This document shows, piece by piece, positions 18,200-27,899 of a stretch of 64,000 nucleotides of DNA. The stretch is from Bacteroidales bacterium (GTDB taxonomy: Bacteria > Bacteroidota > Bacteroidia > Bacteroidales > UBA932). The translations under genes were made by a program, and so were the position numbers. Positions within the stretch are counted from its first letter, which is position 1, and the number at the start of each line of letters is the position of its first letter. The notes beneath the pieces were generated by a model. That model worked only from the letters and a program-made list of their open reading frames with translations. It was not told where the DNA came from and did not search any database. The DNA lies in assembly GCA_017473705.1 (NCBI GenBank), contig JAFUJQ010000029.1:150054-214053 (forward strand), read 5' to 3'.

Positions 18200-19669
18200 T
18201 TATTCCTTTATTTTATCGTATTCGTATCTTATCCCTTCCCTCGGGGAATCGGATAGCATCGTATCGATGCCTTGTTCCCGATGGATCAGGCGGAGGCGGA
18301 TGTCTGGGTATTTCTCGCGTAGATGGGCGACGAGGTGCTCCGCGCAGTATACGGAGCGGTGCTGGCCGCCTGTGCAGCCGAAGCTGACCATCAGGCTGGT
18401 GAAGCCTCTGCGGGCATATGTCTCTACATGCGGGTCAACGACTCCGTAGACATGTTCAAGGAAACCGAACACTTCTCCGTCATCCTCCAGGAAGCGGATT
18501 ACAGGCTCATCCATTCCTGTCAGTTTCTTATATGGTTCGTATCTGCCTGGATTATGGATGGAGCGGCAGTCGAAGACGTAGCCGCCTCCGTTGCCTGAAG
18601 CGTCCTGAGGTATTCCTTTCTTGAACGAAAAACTGCACACACGCACTTCCAGGACTCCGTCAGATGTCTGTTCTTCAAAACGAGGGAGAGCGCAGAGCCT
18701 CTCCAGAGTCTGTGTCAGATATGGATATCGCGACGAGAACTTGCCAGTCATTGACTTCAGTTCGGAAATAGCGGCTGGTATGCTGGTAACAAAGTCAGCC
18801 TTGTGCTCGATCAGTCCACGGAAGCCATATGCACCCAGCACCTGAAGCAGGCGGAAGAGAATGAAAAGGTCCAGCCTCTTCATGAATGCTCCGCGGTCTA
18901 TAGGACGATATCCGGCCAGCGCGTCAAGATAGTTGTCAAGCATCCTTTCCTTCAGGGCTAAAGGATATTTCGCCCGCGCCTGCCACACGAAAGAGGCCAC
19001 ATCATAATATACAGGACCACGCCTTCCTCCCTGGAAATCAACAAAATACGGATCCTCTCCACAGACCATCACATTACGTGCATTGAAATCGCGGTACAGG
19101 AAAGTGTCGGTATTATCTTCAAGCAGGGCATCAGCAAATCTTTCAAAGTCATCCTGAAGCAGAACTTCGTTGAACTCCAGGCCAGAAGGCTTCAGGAAAC
19201 AGTACTTGAAATAGTTAAGGTCAAACATCACCATCCTTCTGTCAAAAGAAGGCTGAGGATAGCACACCGAGAAGTCAAGCCCCTCGGCTCCGCCATGCTG
19301 GATTGCAGGAAGCATTGACATGGTCTTGTTCAGCAGAGCGTCGACACGTACCATATCTTCATCACCACGGCGGGCCGCAGAAAGCAGATCGAACAGCACG
19401 CAGTCTCCCAGATCCTGCTGCAGATATGAAGACATGTCATCGCTCACAGCATAGACCTCAGGCACATTAATGCCTTTGGCGCGGAAGTGGCGCGCGATCG
19501 TCACGAATGCATTGTTTTCCTTCACATCAGTTCCGATGACGCCGATGCAGGACCCTGCATCAGAGGCCAGTCTGTAGTATCGACGGTTGCTGGCAGAGCC
19601 GGTAAGAGGGGTGACGGAAGCAGGCATGCATCCGTATTTCGACTTATATAATATGCTTAAGCGCTCCAT
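18200..19669 (-). CDS. AmgK-like sugar kinase fused to a RapZ C-terminal domain
   Basis: A 489-residue two-domain protein. Residues 1-330 are an aminoglycoside-phosphotransferase-type kinase: nucleotide-binding region near SASNRRYYRL, catalytic loop YRDFNARNVM (Asp194, Asn199) and the metal motif DFQGG (211). Residues 341-463 match the C-terminal domain of RapZ, including FSFKKGIP, the LTGMDEPV segment and the hallmark GCTGGQHRSV (431-440); the RapZ ATPase half is absent. In E. coli that domain binds glucosamine-6-phosphate and governs GlmS levels through small RNAs. Here it may make a cell-wall recycling kinase responsive to amino-sugar supply (inference). It is followed by the MurU-like gene. 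Confidence 0.85.
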   Translation of the reverse strand: MERLSILYKSKYGCMPASVTPLTGSASNRRYYRLASDAGSCIGVIGTDVKENNAFVTIARHFRAKGINVPEVYAVSDDMSSYLQQDLGDCVLFDLLSAARRGDEDMVRVDALLNKTMSMLPAIQHGGAEGLDFSVCYPQPSFDRRMVMFDLNYFKYCFLKPSGLEFNEVLLQDDFERFADALLEDNTDTFLYRDFNARNVMVCGEDPYFVDFQGGRRGPVYYDVASFVWQARAKYPLALKERMLDNYLDALAGYRPIDRGAFMKRLDLFILFRLLQVLGAYGFRGLIEHKADFVTSIPAAISELKSMTGKFSSRYPYLTQTLERLCALPRFEEQTSDGVLEVRVCSFSFKKGIPQDASGNGGGYVFDCRSIHNPGRYEPYKKLTGMDEPVIRFLEDDGEVFGFLEHVYGVVDPHVETYARRGFTSLMVSFGCTGGQHRSVYCAEHLVAHLREKYPDIRLRLIHREQGIDTMLSDSPREGIRYEYDKIKE

Positions 19670-19718
19670 TTACAATCAATTTATTGGCGAATTTACGAAA
19701 TAGTTGAACAAAAAAGAT

Positions 19719-19726
19719 TAAATTTG
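19719..19726 (+). promoter_or_regulatory. -7 box of pncB-pncA
   Basis: TAAATTTG matches TAnnTTTG, 22 nt before the pncB ATG. No clear TTG partner. Confidence 0.45.
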
Positions 19727-19748
19727 TTGGATTTAAAACATAATTGCA

Positions 19749-21242
19749 ATGCACAATTACGCATATTGCTCGGACAAGTACCAGTACACAATGGGAAAAT
19801 CCTTCTTTGACAGCGGAATGAAGGATCAGCACGCTGTCTTCAACCTTTTCTACAGAAAGGCTCCGGAAAACAACAACTGGGCTGTGGTAAGCGGCGTGGA
19901 CGAAGTCATCGAGATGGTGCAGAACCTCGGAAACATGGACCCTGCATTCTTCGAGAAATTCCTCCCTGGCGATGAATACACCGATTTCAGAGGATATCTC
20001 TCGACCATGAAATTCACAGGAAACATCTACGCGATGCGCGAAGGTGAGATCGTCTTCCCTAACCAGCCTATAATAATAATAGAAGGGCCGCTCATCGAGG
20101 CCCAGGTCCTGGAGACGCCGATGCTCTGCATCATGAATCACCAGATGGCAGTAGCCACAAAGGCATCGAGAGTCTGCCGCGCAACCAACCGTCCGGTCAG
20201 CGAGTTCGGCTCGCGCAGGGCGCACGGCCCATGGGCCGCGACCTACGGCGCCAAGGCCGCCATCATCGCCGGATGTGCAGCCACATCGAACATCCTCACA
20301 GGAGCTCTGTTCGACTACGGTTCGACAGGAACCATGGCGCATAGCTATGTAACGTCATTCGGATGCAGCGTAAAGGGCGAATACAATGCTTTCGACACAT
20401 ACATCAAGACTCACAGGAACGAACCTCTCATCCTCCTTATCGACACATACGACACTCTCAAGTGCGGTGTGCGCAATGCCATAAAGGCATTCAAGGACAA
20501 CGGCATAGACGACAGTTATGCTGCAGGATACGGAGTCAGGCTCGACAGCGGAGACCTCGCATATCTGTCGATCGAGTGCCGTGCCATCCTTGACGAAAGC
20601 GGTCTGAAGAACTGCAAGATATTCGCGACCAACTCCTTGGATGAATACCTCATCACAGACCTCGAGCGTCAGGGAGCATGTATCGATTCGTACGGTGTCG
20701 GAGACGCCATCGCCACCAGCAAGGCAAATCCATGCTTCGGCAATGTATACAAGCTGGTTGAAATCGAAGGAGAAGCCGTGCTCAAACGTTCCGAGGACAA
20801 GATCAAGCTCATCAATCCGGGATTCCAGATCACCTACAGGATCATGATCAATGACCCGTCAAAGGGAGAGATATACAAGGTGGACGTCACCTGTCTCAGA
20901 GGCGACGAACTCAGCAGGAAGATAGAAGCCGGCGAGACATTCACCGTCTGCGACGAGTACGACCGCTACAAGAGCAAGACCTTCGAAGCAGGTGAATATG
21001 TTGCGCTGACTCTCCAGCATATGGTCATCGAGAACGGCAGACGCTGCGCTCCGACCCATACATTGGCAGAGAAAAAGGCATACTACAACAATACATTGAT
21101 GCACTTCAGCCCGAGCGAGCGCCGACTGATCAATCCGCACTACTACAAGGTGGATATTTCTGACGACCTCTATAACCTCAAGATGGGCATCATCAACAGA
21201 ATCGTACAGGAGATCAGAGATTTCTCGACAAGCTCTAAATGA
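19749..21242 (+). CDS. pncB: nicotinate phosphoribosyltransferase
   Basis: PncB converts nicotinate and PRPP to nicotinate mononucleotide in NAD salvage. The 497-residue protein shows the family N-terminus (TMGKSFFDSGMKDQHAVFNLFYRK), the EFGSRRAHGP motif near residue 155 and the phosphate-binding YGVRLDSGDLA segment. It overlaps pncA by 4 nt (ATGA), so nicotinamide deamidation and nicotinate capture are co-expressed. Confidence 0.95.
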   Translation: MHNYAYCSDKYQYTMGKSFFDSGMKDQHAVFNLFYRKAPENNNWAVVSGVDEVIEMVQNLGNMDPAFFEKFLPGDEYTDFRGYLSTMKFTGNIYAMREGEIVFPNQPIIIIEGPLIEAQVLETPMLCIMNHQMAVATKASRVCRATNRPVSEFGSRRAHGPWAATYGAKAAIIAGCAATSNILTGALFDYGSTGTMAHSYVTSFGCSVKGEYNAFDTYIKTHRNEPLILLIDTYDTLKCGVRNAIKAFKDNGIDDSYAAGYGVRLDSGDLAYLSIECRAILDESGLKNCKIFATNSLDEYLITDLERQGACIDSYGVGDAIATSKANPCFGNVYKLVEIEGEAVLKRSEDKIKLINPGFQITYRIMINDPSKGEIYKVDVTCLRGDELSRKIEAGETFTVCDEYDRYKSKTFEAGEYVALTLQHMVIENGRRCAPTHTLAEKKAYYNNTLMHFSPSERRLINPHYYKVDISDDLYNLKMGIINRIVQEIRDFSTSSK

Positions 21243-21838
21243 CAGTCACTATGAATAACAGCGCATTGGTCGTCGTGGACATGCTCTACGACTTCATCGA
21301 CGGCAGCCTTGCATGCCAGAATGCCGACATGGCCGTACAGGAGACCCTCAAGTTCATCGGCAGACAGACCAAGGGTCAAGGCAGCGAGGATCACGAGATC
21401 CTGGACACATTCCCTATCCTGTTCATCCGCGACCATCATCCTTCAGACCATTCCTCATTCAAGGAACAGGGAGGAATATGGCCGGCACACTGCGTTGCAG
21501 GCACCCGCGGAGGCGATATCCATGAGGAGCTTGCGCCATATGCCAGAGAGGAGCTCACATTCGACAAGGGATGTGACAGAAATGTCGAGCAGTATTCGGG
21601 ATTCGAAGGCGTAAACTGCGCGGATCAATCTCTCGGGGAGGTGCTCGAGCTGCTTGACTGCGCAGATGTATATGTGGCGGGCATCGCGACAGAATACTGC
21701 GTCAGGAACACCTGCGAAGATCTGCTGAAGGCCGGATTCAAAGTGCATCTGCTCAAAGACTGCATAGCATATGTAGACCATGACGGACACGTCAAGGCAC
21801 TCGCAGAGATGGCGCAGGAGGGCATAAGCATTGAATAA
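21239..21838 (+). CDS. pncA: nicotinamidase
   Basis: A 199-residue isochorismatase-fold amidohydrolase that makes nicotinate from nicotinamide. The catalytic triad is visible as VVDMLYDF (Asp), the Lys in FDKGCDRN, and the nucleophile Cys in ATEYCVRNT; the metal site is IRDHHPSDH. The ATG at 21239 overlaps the pncB stop by 4 nt; ATG 21251 is an alternative. The -33 element of the porin promoter lies inside its last codons. Confidence 0.93.
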   Translation: MTVTMNNSALVVVDMLYDFIDGSLACQNADMAVQETLKFIGRQTKGQGSEDHEILDTFPILFIRDHHPSDHSSFKEQGGIWPAHCVAGTRGGDIHEELAPYAREELTFDKGCDRNVEQYSGFEGVNCADQSLGEVLELLDCADVYVAGIATEYCVRNTCEDLLKAGFKVHLLKDCIAYVDHDGHVKALAEMAQEGISIE

Positions 21839-21860
21839 TAAATAATTATTCGTACCTTTG
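21831..21860 (+). promoter_or_regulatory. promoter of porin-transglycosylase operon
   Basis: TTG (21831-21833), 19-nt spacer, TACCTTTG (21853-21860): full match to the Bacteroidota pattern. The ATG follows 10 nt after the -7 box, so the leader is very short. The -33 element is within pncA. Confidence 0.7.
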
Positions 21861-21870
21861 CCGTCTTGTT

Positions 21871-24702
21871 ATGAAGAAATTCGTGTCAAAAATATGGGTA
21901 CCGGCACTGCTGGTGATGGTGGCTGCGGCGCAGTCATTCGGCATTGACGCAGGCAGGGCCGTCGGTCTGAGAAGGCTGGCGGACTCGCTTGTCCTTACCC
22001 GTGTGACTCCGGACACTACTTCCGCAGGCATCGACACGACAGCTGCAGACACAGCAGCAGCCGACACCCTGCCGGCAGACTCGATGGTTCTTGACAGTCT
22101 TCTGACAGATTCACTGCAGAGAGACTCCGCAAAGGTCGATACACTTATCCTTTCACCAAGAGACACGATCAAGATTCCTGACTCCCTCGAGTTCAAGGAT
22201 CCTTTCTTCTTCAAATACTACATAGCAGTCAAGGACTCCACCACCAGAAGGATAGTCCGCGACTCGCTGATGCTTGCAGGAGACACCCTTGAGCTGATGA
22301 AGCTCGACTCGCTTTACATCAAGGATTCCACAGAAGTTGCCAAGGCGAAATTCGACGCATGGTACGCTTCCCTGACCAGAAAGGAGCGCAAGAGATATGA
22401 CGCAGAGCAGAAGCTCCCCGCCCTGATCGCCGAAGCCAACAGGAAGATGGCCAGAAAGGACAGCATCAAGGCAGTGAAGGACAGCATCATAGAGGCGACT
22501 CCACGCATACTTGAGACATTCGCGTTCCCGGATTCTCTCCATTACAAGAGGATTGTGACATGGACACACGACAGAAGGTTCCACGAGATCGTCGGCCTCC
22601 GTGACCAGTCCACAGACTCATCATTCAACTACAACTTCCACGACTACAAGTTCTACAATGAAGATCTGAATGCGACATGGCTTGGAACCATCGGTTCGCC
22701 AGTACAGCTGTATGACTATTTCAAGAGACAGGAGGAAGACAACGCGATATTCTATACTCCATATCAGATCTACTCATACACTCCGGCCACACTTCCGAAG
22801 TACAACACAAAGACCCCATACACAGAGCTGTGCTACTGGGGCACCTTGTTCGCCAACACGGAAAAGGAGGAGTCGAACATAAAGATCCTCACCACTCAGA
22901 ACATCACTCCCGAGCTCAACATCATGCTCCAGTATACCAGGAACGGTACAAGGGGAATGCTCAGGAACGAGGATGTGGACAACAGGAACTTCGTTGCAGC
23001 CACCAACTACACCGGCAAGAAATACCTGATGCACGCCGGATTCATATACAACAGGATCAGGCGTGGAGAAAACGGAGGTATTATTGATGAATCATGGATA
23101 CGAGACACCACCGTGGATGCTCGAGAAATCGAGGTATACCTCAACAATGCACGAAGCAACCTCAAGAAAAACACTGTCTTTCTTGACCAGAGCCTCCGTA
23201 TTCCTTTCACATTCCTTGACAAGGAGGTAAGGGCGAAGAAGAAGGAAGACAAGAGACAGGCGTTCCTTCGCGACAGCATCATGGCAACAGGTGATTCGGC
23301 TGCGATTGCAGCATTCTCGGCGGCAGAGGAGGCCCGTCTGGCAAAAGAGGCAAAGGAGGCCGAGAGCGGAGACACCCTCAAGACAGACATCACCACTGCA
23401 TTCATCGGACATAGCAGCGAATACACGGTCATCAGGAAGTCATACGAAGACCAGATCACTTCGTCAGACAACCATGCCCGTGAATTCTTCGGCGACAGGT
23501 TCTTCATCAACCCGACCACAAGTCATGACTCCCTCAGAGTCATGAGGTTGGAAAACAGAGTCTTCTTACGCCTGCAGCCATGGAAGAGCGACGGCATCAT
23601 TTCCAAACTTGACGTCGGAGTCGGAGACAAACTCCTGAACTACTTCAGCTTCAAGCCGACCGACTACATCCAGGGCAGCACGAATGTGATTCAGAATTCC
23701 ATGTATCTGTATGCCGGAGCCCAGGGACAATACAAGAAATACCTCACATGGAACGCCAAGGGACAGTACACATTCCTCGGACACGAAATCAACGATTTCG
23801 GCATCGAGGCGAACATGTCCTTCAGCGCATATCCATTCAGAAGGGACAGAAAGAGCCCGCTTACGCTGAACGTACACTTCGAGACCAACCTCAAGGAGCC
23901 TGACTACTATCAGCAGCACCTCTTCACAAACCACTACAAGTGGAACAACGATTTCGGAAAGATATCGACAACAAAGCTTCAGGCGGCCGTCCTCGTGCCG
24001 AAGTGGGACCTTTACGGCTCCTTCGGATACGGCCTGCTGAGCAACAACATATATTACGACACCGACGGAACGGCCCGTCAGAACGACAAGGCAATGAGTG
24101 TGATCACCGCCAACCTGCAGAAGGACTTCAAGCTGTGGAAGTTCCATCTGGAAAACAGAGCGATGCTCCAGTTCTCGTCCAACCCGGAAGTGATGCCTCT
24201 GCCACTGCTGTCCCTGAACCTCAGGTACTATTTCCAGTTCGATGTCGTCAAGAACGTGATGAAGATGCAGATCGGAGCGAATGCCCTCTTCACCACAAAA
24301 TGGAACGCACCGGCATACAACCCGGTACTCGGAGTGTTCCACAACCAGACAGATCGCGAATACGGCAACTGTCCATATATAGATGCATTTGTAAACATCC
24401 AGTGGAAGAGAGTCTCAGTCTTCGTCAAGGCAACCAATGTAAATATGGGATGGCCTAACAAACAGGCTGACTATTTCACTGCAGCCGGATACATCGCTCC
24501 GCAGAGGGGCATCAAGTTCGGCATCAAGTGGCCGTTCTGGGTGTTTGCAGGAAAGAACAGTTCAACCAGTGCTTCCAAAGCCGGAACCGCGGGAGGCGGT
24601 ATGGGTGGAGGACGCCCGAGCTCAGGACGTCCCGGATCAGGCTCCGGACGACCTGGATCCGGCATGTCCGGCGGGCTGCAAAGCAATTTAAACAGAAGAT
24701 AA
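21871..24702 (+). CDS. putative porin (Porin_10-type outer-membrane protein)
   Basis: A 943-residue protein with a signal peptide (about 1-24), a long Asp/Ser/Thr/Ala-rich segment with repeated D-T/D-S motifs (about 40-190), a Lys/Glu-rich stretch, and a C-terminal half of amphipathic beta strands typical of large Bacteroidota outer-membrane proteins (putative porin, PF14121-like). The last 40 residues form a Gly/Ser/Arg/Pro-rich tail after the final barrel-like strand (GIKWPFWVFAGK), so the protein does not end on the usual aromatic residue. Its stop overlaps the next ATG by one base (TAATG). Confidence 0.82.
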   Translation: MKKFVSKIWVPALLVMVAAAQSFGIDAGRAVGLRRLADSLVLTRVTPDTTSAGIDTTAADTAAADTLPADSMVLDSLLTDSLQRDSAKVDTLILSPRDTIKIPDSLEFKDPFFFKYYIAVKDSTTRRIVRDSLMLAGDTLELMKLDSLYIKDSTEVAKAKFDAWYASLTRKERKRYDAEQKLPALIAEANRKMARKDSIKAVKDSIIEATPRILETFAFPDSLHYKRIVTWTHDRRFHEIVGLRDQSTDSSFNYNFHDYKFYNEDLNATWLGTIGSPVQLYDYFKRQEEDNAIFYTPYQIYSYTPATLPKYNTKTPYTELCYWGTLFANTEKEESNIKILTTQNITPELNIMLQYTRNGTRGMLRNEDVDNRNFVAATNYTGKKYLMHAGFIYNRIRRGENGGIIDESWIRDTTVDAREIEVYLNNARSNLKKNTVFLDQSLRIPFTFLDKEVRAKKKEDKRQAFLRDSIMATGDSAAIAAFSAAEEARLAKEAKEAESGDTLKTDITTAFIGHSSEYTVIRKSYEDQITSSDNHAREFFGDRFFINPTTSHDSLRVMRLENRVFLRLQPWKSDGIISKLDVGVGDKLLNYFSFKPTDYIQGSTNVIQNSMYLYAGAQGQYKKYLTWNAKGQYTFLGHEINDFGIEANMSFSAYPFRRDRKSPLTLNVHFETNLKEPDYYQQHLFTNHYKWNNDFGKISTTKLQAAVLVPKWDLYGSFGYGLLSNNIYYDTDGTARQNDKAMSVITANLQKDFKLWKFHLENRAMLQFSSNPEVMPLPLLSLNLRYYFQFDVVKNVMKMQIGANALFTTKWNAPAYNPVLGVFHNQTDREYGNCPYIDAFVNIQWKRVSVFVKATNVNMGWPNKQADYFTAAGYIAPQRGIKFGIKWPFWVFAGKNSSTSASKAGTAGGGMGGGRPSSGRPGSGSGRPGSGMSGGLQSNLNRR

Positions 24703-25784
24703 TGCTATTTACAGAAAAAAGAATCAGAAGAACAAGGAACGTCCTGATATCTTTGCTCATCATCTGCCTTACACCAGTATGCGAAAAGGGCCGTCTCCTC
24801 AGTGGAGCAAAAGCGGATGATGTATTTGCAGGTCAGGAACTGGTCTGCGCAATAGACCTCGGCAAAGACATGCGCAGCGGACATTGGCTGGAAACCGGAT
24901 TCAACTACGAACTGGTCAGGAGATTTGCGCAGGACAACGGATGTACTGTAAGAATAATCGCAACCGGATCAAGGGATGAGGCTGAATACATGGATTCCCT
25001 CAGATGCGGGAAGGCAGACATCGTCATAACACATATCGAGGACGGAGCCATCCCGGAAGGAGTGCTTGCATCCTGTGCAATCAATGAATGCTCAGCGTGG
25101 ATGACGGACGATGACAATCCGAGAGAAATCCTAGAAATCAGGAAATGGATCAGATATTACTCTGAAACCGCGGAATATGAGGCCCTCAAGAAGAGGTTCC
25201 ATGCAGCAACAAGCCCTGTCAAGAGGGCGTCGCAAGGCGTAATTGCAGGAAATGTCAGCCCATATGACAGCTTGATCAAGGCACATGCCGCAAAACTTGG
25301 ATGGGACTGGAGACTGCTTGCAGCCGTGATATATCAGGAATCAAAATTCTCTATCTGCTCCGAGTCCCCTCGAGGAGCAAAGGGTCTGATGCAGGTCATG
25401 CCGAGGAATGCCGCCAAATACGGCATATACGACCTTACCGATCCTGAGAGCAACATAATTGCCGGAACAACACACCTGGCGAAGATACAGGACAGGTTCA
25501 AGGATATCGGATTTACTCATGACGAAATGATCAAGTTCACCCTCGCAGCATACAACGCAGGGGCGGGACGCATCACCGACTGCCGAAGGCTTGCGGCCGC
25601 ACAGGGACTTGACAACTGCAAGTGGGAGAATGTCGTAAAGGTCATCCCGATGATGAGGGAAGATTCCATACTCGAAGAAGAAAGCGTGAAGCTTGGAAAG
25701 TTCCACGGTCACGAGACCATCGCATATGTCGAAAATGTGATGATGATATATAGGTCCATCTGCGCCATCTGCCCGAAAGCATAG
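24702..25784 (+). CDS. MltF-like lytic transglycosylase
   Basis: A 360-residue exported protein with an N-terminal hydrophobic segment (about 12-25), a solute-binding-like domain (about 45-170) and a C-terminal lysozyme-like SLT domain (about 190-330). The catalytic Glu is in AAVIYQESKF, followed by GAKGLMQVMP and LAAYNAGAGRI, the standard SLT motifs. This is MembraneFts-type MltF architecture; the enzyme would cleave peptidoglycan glycan strands to 1,6-anhydro products. The binding domain is short (about 125 residues versus roughly 220 in E. coli MltF). Start ATG 24702 overlaps the porin stop; a longer frame from 24528 lies entirely within the porin gene. Confidence 0.88.
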   Translation: MLFTEKRIRRTRNVLISLLIICLTPVCEKGRLLSGAKADDVFAGQELVCAIDLGKDMRSGHWLETGFNYELVRRFAQDNGCTVRIIATGSRDEAEYMDSLRCGKADIVITHIEDGAIPEGVLASCAINECSAWMTDDDNPREILEIRKWIRYYSETAEYEALKKRFHAATSPVKRASQGVIAGNVSPYDSLIKAHAAKLGWDWRLLAAVIYQESKFSICSESPRGAKGLMQVMPRNAAKYGIYDLTDPESNIIAGTTHLAKIQDRFKDIGFTHDEMIKFTLAAYNAGAGRITDCRRLAAAQGLDNCKWENVVKVIPMMREDSILEEESVKLGKFHGHETIAYVENVMMIYRSICAICPKA

Positions 25785-26978
25785 CTATTTCACCCTCACG
25801 GTCTCGGCCGGATCGACTTTGGAGATGAACAGGGTCGGTATTAGAAGGAGGAGGAGAATGGCGACGAAGGCGACGATGTCCGCAATCAGGACCGGCAGGA
25901 AATCAAGATGTACAGGCACATATGACACAAAGTAATTCTCAGGGTCAAGCTTGAGGACATGTGTCGTACCCTGCACTATGCAGAAAAGCACGGCAAGGAG
26001 ATTTCCGGCAATCATTCCCTTGGCCACCAGGACAGCAGCACTCGAAAGGAACACCTTGGAAATAGACCGGTCAGTCATGCCGACCGCCTTGAGAAGACCT
26101 ATGGTGGAAATATTCTCAAAGAGCATTATGAGCAGACCTGATATCATATTGAATCCTGCCACAATTATCATGAGAAGCAGGATGAAGAATACATTGAAAT
26201 CAATCAGGGACAGCCAACCGAAGACCTGCGGATATCTTGAGACAGCAGACACAGCAACAAGGGCATCATCTTCTTCTGACGCATATGCATTGAGAATGAA
26301 TCCTATTTCGGCGGCTGCAGCCTCCATAGACTCCTCGTCCCTGTTCGAAGGAGTCAGCATCACCTCCATCATGGATGTCTGGTCCTGTCCCCAGCCGTTC
26401 AGACGACGCATGTCCTCTATGTCAGCATATACCAGGAATCTTCCGTCCGGATCAGCTCCGGACTCATATGTGTCCACTATGTTGAACTGCCTCACCTTCA
26501 TCCTCTCTCCCACGAAATAGGTCAGCATCCGGTTCCCTGGGCCAAGTCCTGACGCTTCTGCAAAGGACTTAGGCACGGCGACAGCGAGCTTCACAGTGTC
26601 AACGTCTTCAGTACCCACAGCAGCATGCACCCCGCCAGGCATTCCCTTTACCAGCACACCATATATCTGATCCTCATGTTTGACTATTCCTGCCCTGAAT
26701 ATTGCCGGACGCACTTCAGACACTTCATTCATGCCTTCCAGAACACCCATATAAGAAGGGTTGGCATTTATCGGATCCGACTCGTCCAGATAGCTCATCG
26801 TCGGATGAGTAAGAAGCACATCGCCAGTCATGGCGGACAGGCCGTCTCGAAGTTCGGTCCTGAAACCGGAAGACACGGCTACGGCGATAATGATCACAAG
26901 AAAGCTTATCGCAACGGAAACCATTGCGATACGGCCCTTGAAGCGGAGCCTTCTTCCTATGAAAAGTGATGCATCCAT
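25785..26978 (-). CDS. FtsX-like ABC transporter permease (LolC/E type)
   Basis: A 397-residue protein with one N-terminal transmembrane helix (about 20-36), a large periplasmic domain (about 40-255) and three helices at about 265-290, 315-340 and 355-385. The arrangement and GMTDRSISKVFL segment fit the MacB/FtsX family permeases, including LolC/LolE. No ATPase gene is adjacent. The ATG directly abuts the stop of the upstream TPR gene, and the stop codon abuts that of the convergent MltF-like gene. Confidence 0.85.
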   Translation of the reverse strand: MDASLFIGRRLRFKGRIAMVSVAISFLVIIIAVAVSSGFRTELRDGLSAMTGDVLLTHPTMSYLDESDPINANPSYMGVLEGMNEVSEVRPAIFRAGIVKHEDQIYGVLVKGMPGGVHAAVGTEDVDTVKLAVAVPKSFAEASGLGPGNRMLTYFVGERMKVRQFNIVDTYESGADPDGRFLVYADIEDMRRLNGWGQDQTSMMEVMLTPSNRDEESMEAAAAEIGFILNAYASEEDDALVAVSAVSRYPQVFGWLSLIDFNVFFILLLMIIVAGFNMISGLLIMLFENISTIGLLKAVGMTDRSISKVFLSSAAVLVAKGMIAGNLLAVLFCIVQGTTHVLKLDPENYFVSYVPVHLDFLPVLIADIVAFVAILLLLLIPTLFISKVDPAETVRVK

Positions 26979-27899
26979 CTACTTGTTCAATGCCTCCAGT
27001 CTTGCTTTTGCCTGCATTTTCTCCACATCTGTCCCATGCTCCTGAAGCATTGCCAGATATTTCTTCTCCATCTTGACGTTGCCGAGCTTTCTTGCTGCAA
27101 GGCAGCTGTTCTTGATTGCAGTGTAGTCTGAAGGATTCTTCTTCAACACCTTGTTGTAATATTTAAGCGCCGTCTTGCAATCGTCCTTCACAAGCATATG
27201 GTATGTACCTATATTGCTGACGAATGCCATATTTGTCGGATATATGCCGGTCATGACCTCAGAAAGCTTTCTGAAGGCCTCATACGAAGACGGAGTCGCA
27301 AGAGTATAGAAACTGATGCAGTATTCCTGCATGGCGTCGGCGAAGAACTCCGCATCGGCAGGATTGCCGTCATATGTCCACTCTTCGGTTCCCTTCACAA
27401 AGTCATTTGTCAGACCAATGAGGTTTGCAAGCGCAATGTCAGGACTCTCTCTCTCATATGACACATACGCATTGGTCTTCATGAAACGGAAATCCAGTCT
27501 TTCGGGATACACCTCGATAGCCCTGTCAACCGCATCTATCGCCTCGCGGAAAAGTTCGTCATCATACACCAGAACCTGAAAATAGAACACGTCCGCCCCG
27601 GTCGAATCCTTAAGCGTCAGGACGGGATCCATTCCCAGGTATTTCTTTGTCTGTCTGGTTACAACCTCCGTGCTCTGAGCCTTGGTCAGATAATAATGAA
27701 ACCTGGCCGTCAGCATCCTGTCATTGTCCTGATCGGCCTTCGCCCAGTTGTTTATGAGCGTCTCGATGCCGACTCCGGCAGGACCCACCTGAGAGACCAG
27801 CAGATTGTATCTGCGCTCGAAGTCCTGAGTCTGGGCAGTCATCTGCAATGCGGTCAGAATCACCGCGAGTGTTGTCAATATCCTTTTTGTCATAGTCAT
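26979..27899 (-). CDS. exported TPR-repeat protein
   Basis: A 306-residue protein with a signal peptide (MTMTKRILTTLAVILTALQMTAQ) and helical repeats; the segment around CKTALKYYNKVLKKNPSDYTA is a canonical TPR unit. No enzyme motif. The ATG at 27899 overlaps the upstream methyltransferase stop (ATGA), and its own stop abuts the permease ATG, so it sits in a tightly coupled operon. It probably acts as a periplasmic or outer-membrane scaffold; the partner is unknown. Confidence 0.78.
   Translation of the reverse strand: MTMTKRILTTLAVILTALQMTAQTQDFERRYNLLVSQVGPAGVGIETLINNWAKADQDNDRMLTARFHYYLTKAQSTEVVTRQTKKYLGMDPVLTLKDSTGADVFYFQVLVYDDELFREAIDAVDRAIEVYPERLDFRFMKTNAYVSYERESPDIALANLIGLTNDFVKGTEEWTYDGNPADAEFFADAMQEYCISFYTLATPSSYEAFRKLSEVMTGIYPTNMAFVSNIGTYHMLVKDDCKTALKYYNKVLKKNPSDYTAIKNSCLAARKLGNVKMEKKYLAMLQEHGTDVEKMQAKARLEALNK

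Noticed and set aside
23566-24342. 258-codon open frame antisense to the porin gene
   Set aside because: The porin frame has a signal peptide and barrel strands; the antisense product has no such support.
24528-24702. Longer N-terminus for the MltF-like protein
   Set aside because: The extension lies wholly in the porin coding region and would place the export signal internally; ATG 24702 with TAATG coupling fits better.
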